64,000 nt of DNA, taken from contig NZ_BMMS01000024.1 in NCBI RefSeq assembly GCF_014646055.1, positions 92,354 through 156,353 on the forward strand, given 5' to 3'. Shown in pieces: positions 61,450 to 64,000 of this stretch. The stretch comes from Wenjunlia tyrosinilytica (GTDB lineage: Bacteria > Actinomycetota > Actinomycetes > Streptomycetales > Streptomycetaceae). Every line of letters starts with the position of its first letter. Position 1 is the first letter of the stretch. The position numbers and the translations under genes were made by a program. A model generated the notes under the pieces. The model saw only the letters and a program-made list of their open reading frames with translations. It was not told the DNA's origin and did no database searches.

Positions 61450-62046
61450 CACGTCCTCCTGACCGCAGTATCGGTGGGGGCATGGCATGCCGGGAACTGT
61501 TCCTTTTCCCCAGGCCGGTGAAAGATGGAAATCTCCTGAAAATGAAGAGCGGCCCGCACGTCGGGGCCGACGAGGTCCCGACCCGCACGCTATCGAAACT
61601 TCCGACTCCGCAACCCCCCACAGCCAAACCGTGATGTGAATTTGACAGCCAAAAAATGACCCCCCAGTAACCCAAGTTCCAACGGCACCTGAGCAGGTCC
61701 GGGCGCCCGGCGCGAAAGCTCTCCCCTCGCCGGGTGCCGCTTCCGGCCGACCGGGCCCGGCCGTTTGTCCGCGGGGCCGGGACGACGTCCGGACCGTTAC
61801 CTCAAATCCCCTACAGTCAAAGGCAGTTGGCTTGACATGGCTAATTGGCGAGGGCTAGAAGAAACGAAGACGACAAGGAATTGCGCGGACGGCCCGTTAA
61901 CGCGGCCGCACTGGTCCGCGTTTGCTGTCGGCAGGACTCGGCGGACCGCCGGGAGTCCACCGAGCGCGAGCGTGCGGGCAGGGCCGCGCGCATCCGGTTC
62001 CACCAGCGTCCGGTCCCGCGGACGCCCCTCAGCCAAGGAGTCATCG
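61450..62046. other. 597-bp divergent intergenic region
   Basis: Upstream of the binding-protein gene (minus) and a small gene (plus). ACAGCCAAA occurs twice 25 bp apart (61620-61628, 61645-61653) in an AT-rich stretch, a possible operator for the ABC genes. A plus-strand promoter lies at 61832-61861. No further gene is seen. Confidence 0.5.
61832..61861 (+). promoter_or_regulatory. Sigma-70-type promoter
   Basis: TTGACA (61832-61837), 18-bp spacer, TAGAAG (61856-61861). The -35 is perfect and the -10 agrees at four positions. It would give a ~180-nt leader for the small gene at 62047. Confidence 0.5.
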
Positions 62047-62466
62047 TTGACCCGATCCCCGTTCGAGTCCCGCACCCCGGACGCCCGCAACCGTGGCACC
62101 CGCGGGCCGGGAGGCGGCCGGACGTGGCCGGAGGGCCTGTGCCGTCCGGGCTCACCGGACTTCGAGCGGTCGGCGAAGGCGTGGCTGTTCGACCTCGCCC
62201 CGCCCCGGTGGCGCTACGAGGAGGTGCTGCACCGGCACCCGCTGGAGCTGGCCCGCATGGTGGTCCTGTTCCTGGAGGTGGAACTGACCTCCATACGGGC
62301 CCGGCTCCTCGCGACCCGCCACTCGCCGCACCCCACCGTGCGGGAGGTCTCGGGGGTCTACCGGCGCGAATGCGAGTGGGTCGCCACCACTGTGGAGCAG
62401 GTCAAGCTGGTGGAGGCGGCGCTGAGCGACACGACCGGCGCCTCGTTCGAGGCGCCCCGGATGTGA
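62047..62466 (+). CDS. Small hypothetical protein
   Basis: 139 residues; TTG start at 62047 with AAGGAG 6 bp upstream, preferred to an earlier ATG at 61839 that lacks a ribosome-binding site. The N-terminal ~40 residues are polar and Arg/Gly-rich. The rest is helical (ERSAKAWLFDLAPPRWRYEE, LARMVVLFLEVELTSIRARL, ECEWVATTVEQVKLVEAAL). No family recognised. Its last codons enter a 15-bp repeat tract. The neighbour on the other strand is the aminotransferase gene. Confidence 0.6.
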   Translation: MTRSPFESRTPDARNRGTRGPGGGRTWPEGLCRPGSPDFERSAKAWLFDLAPPRWRYEEVLHRHPLELARMVVLFLEVELTSIRARLLATRHSPHPTVREVSGVYRRECEWVATTVEQVKLVEAALSDTTGASFEAPRM

Positions 62467-62563
62467 GGCACCCGGATGTGCGGCGCCCGGATGCGCGGCC
62501 CCCCCCCGGAGGTGAGCGCCCGGATGCGCGGCGCGCCCCGCGCGCGGCGTCCGGACGTGCGGC
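62457..62563. repeat. Degenerate 15-bp repeats with a 9-C run
   Basis: Units of the form CCCGGATGTGCGGCG run from the end of the small gene (62457) through the convergent gap, with a homopolymer of nine C at 62499-62507. Likely prone to slippage; no coding role beyond the first few bases. Confidence 0.7.
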
Positions 62564-62600
62564 ATGCCCCGCGTGGGGCGCGCCCCGCGGCCATGCCCGC

Positions 62601-63905
62601 TCAGGATCCCTGGCGGCCGGACTCGACCTGCTTGAGCGCCGCCTCCAGGATCTCCGCGCCCTCCTCGGCCTCCGCCACGGTGAGCGTCAGCGGCGGTGCG
62701 ATCCGCAGCACCGCGCCGCCGTGCCCGCCCTTGCCGACCAGCAGCCCGCCTCCACGGGTGGCCTCGAGGACGTCGGTGGCCTGCTCCGGGGTGTTCAGCT
62801 CCACACCGATCATCAGGCCCCGGCCGCGGACCTCGCGGACGCAGGACAGTCCCGCGGTGATCGCCTGGAGCCTGCCGAGCAGGAGGCCGCCGACGCGGCG
62901 GGCGTTGCCCTGAAGGTCGTGCTCGAGCAGGTAGGTGAGGTTGGCGAGGGCGCCGGCGGAGGTGATGGGGCTGCCACCGAATGTCGAGATGGAGTTCGCG
63001 GTCAGGCAGTTCATCACGTCGGCGCGGGCGACGACGCCGCCCATAGACAGGCCGTTGCCGATGCCCTTGGCGAACGTGAGGATGTCGGGCGGGCCGCTCG
63101 CGCCGTGGGCCTGCCAGCCCCAGAAGTGCTCGCCGGTGCGGCCCCAACCGGTCTGCACCTCGTCGGTGATCCACAGGATCCCGCGCCGGTCCAGCACCCT
63201 CTTGAACGCGGCGAACAGACCGTCCGGGCCGGAGGTGAAGCCGCCGACGCCCTGGACGGGTTCGGCGATCAGTGCGGCCACCCTGCCCTGGGCCTGATCG
63301 AGGACGTCCTCCAGGTCCTCCACACAGGCGTCGATGTAGGCGGGATCGGTCAGATGCGCGAACGGCCCCCTGGTGCGCACCCCGCCGTGCACGTAGAGCG
63401 TCTGGAGCGGCGACAGGCTCGTGGGCGACCAGGAGGTGTTGCCGGTGATGCCTACGGTGGTGAAGGAGCGGCCGTGGTAGCTGTTGCGCATGGCCAGGAC
63501 CTGGTTGGAGCCTCGGTAGGTGGTCGCGAGCAGCAAAGCGGTGTCGTTGGCCTCCGTGCCCGAGGTGGTGAAGAAGACCCGGGCATCCTCGATGCCCGAC
63601 AGGCGGGCGATGCGCTCCGCCAGGTCGATCATCGGGCGGTTGAGATAGAGGGTCGAGGTGTGCAGGACCCGCCCGGCCTGCTCGGTGACGGCGGCCGTGA
63701 CCTCCGGCAGGGCGTGGGCGGTCATGGTGGTGAGGATGCCGCCGAAGAAGTCCAGGTACCGGCGCCCCTGCGCGTCCCAGACGTAGCGGCCCTCGCCATG
63801 GGTGATCTCGATCGGCTGCCGGTAGTAGACGGCCAGCCAGTCCGGCAGCACCGCTCGGTGCCGCAGTGCCAGTTGCTCGTGCACGCTCATACTCACCGTC
63901 GCCAT
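62601..63905 (-). CDS. Class III aminotransferase
   Basis: 434 residues from ATG 63905 (TTGGAG upstream). PLP-dependent fold-type I enzyme: GILTTMTAHALPEVTAAV, TTSGTEANDTALL, LWITDEVQTGWGRTGEHFW (cofactor Asp248) and the Schiff-base Lys280 in TFAKGIGNGLSMGG. Similar to beta-alanine/4-aminobutyrate/alanine-glyoxylate aminotransferases. With dihydropyrimidinase in the same region, transamination of beta-alanine or beta-aminoisobutyrate from pyrimidine breakdown is a fair inference. Only 95 bp of unannotated sequence lie to its right. Confidence 0.88.
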   Translation of the reverse strand: MATVSMSVHEQLALRHRAVLPDWLAVYYRQPIEITHGEGRYVWDAQGRRYLDFFGGILTTMTAHALPEVTAAVTEQAGRVLHTSTLYLNRPMIDLAERIARLSGIEDARVFFTTSGTEANDTALLLATTYRGSNQVLAMRNSYHGRSFTTVGITGNTSWSPTSLSPLQTLYVHGGVRTRGPFAHLTDPAYIDACVEDLEDVLDQAQGRVAALIAEPVQGVGGFTSGPDGLFAAFKRVLDRRGILWITDEVQTGWGRTGEHFWGWQAHGASGPPDILTFAKGIGNGLSMGGVVARADVMNCLTANSISTFGGSPITSAGALANLTYLLEHDLQGNARRVGGLLLGRLQAITAGLSCVREVRGRGLMIGVELNTPEQATDVLEATRGGGLLVGKGGHGGAVLRIAPPLTLTVAEAEEGAEILEAALKQVESGRQGS

Positions 63906-64000
63906 TTCCGCTCCAAGCTGTTCGCTTCTCCGCCCGCGAGGCACAGCGGCAGCACCGCCGCCACCACCCGAAACGCCGCCTCACGGACGACGCTCACGGA

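Overview
The window looks like a chromosomal segment of a Streptomyces-type actinomycete. The sequence is very GC-rich with GC at most third codon positions, GTG and TTG starts are common, and the families are typical of the genus: SARP/NB-ARC/TPR regulators, a SpoIIE-type phosphatase with GAF and HATPase domains, a RsbW-like kinase, DrrAB-type ABC pairs and an ethylmalonyl-CoA operon. No rRNA, tRNA, CRISPR array, integrase or transposase was seen. I had no database, so every name rests on motifs, length and context.

Left part (1-22 kb), mostly housekeeping: a two-component pair cut by the window edge; an NAD-dependent sugar epimerase-like protein with a zinc-binding-type insert; a coupled acyltransferase pair that looks like ornithine-lipid synthesis (OlsB/OlsA type); an S66 LD-carboxypeptidase; an IPT-repeat protein; a tight operon of three peptidases (M55, M20, S9); a PAP2-DAG-kinase fusion; a large SpoIIE-type signalling protein; a DHA2 exporter with three carboxypeptidase-regulatory-like domains; a SRPBCC protein divergent from a DrrAB-like exporter; and a radical SAM protein behind a LexA-like box.

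Middle part (22.6-34.8 kb): a duplicated 3-hydroxyacyl-CoA dehydrogenase, a TetR regulator and the ethylmalonyl-CoA pathway run ccr - meaA - malyl-CoA lyase - mesaconyl-CoA hydratase - methylsuccinyl-CoA dehydrogenase. This continues into phosphatidylserine decarboxylase and phosphatidylserine synthase and stops at a perfect 15-bp hairpin. From memory, this order matches the SCO6475-SCO6467 region of S. coelicolor. A convergent glycerate kinase follows, with five perfect 10-bp Shine-Dalgarno-like repeats in its leader.

Accessory island (35-48 kb), the most interesting part: a membrane-anchored TIR protein; a TIR-TIR-GUN4-like protein translationally coupled to a membrane SPFH (flotillin-like) protein with internal repeats; an ADP-ribosylglycohydrolase; a 34-residue membrane peptide with its own ribosome-binding site and terminator; an NB-ARC/TPR protein starting with a RHIM-like/amyloid-signalling-type motif; a GT-B-like protein with a small partner; and a large SARP-NB-ARC-TPR regulator. 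TIR (NAD+ cleavage), SPFH (membrane platform) and ADP-ribosylglycohydrolase (ADP-ribose chemistry) together suggest an NAD-centred immunity or stress module. This is inference.

Right part (48-64 kb): a likely pyrimidine/hydantoin catabolic region, with dihydropyrimidinase, an LLM-type flavin oxidoreductase, an FAD oxidoreductase, an aspartase-fold protein with altered active-site residues, a PucR regulator with DUF917 and HyuA-like proteins, a sugar-type ABC permease and binding lipoprotein without an ATPase, and a class III aminotransferase. Short in-phase tandem repeats (10, 15, 16 and 20 bp) recur across the window, two of them within coding sequence or a leader.
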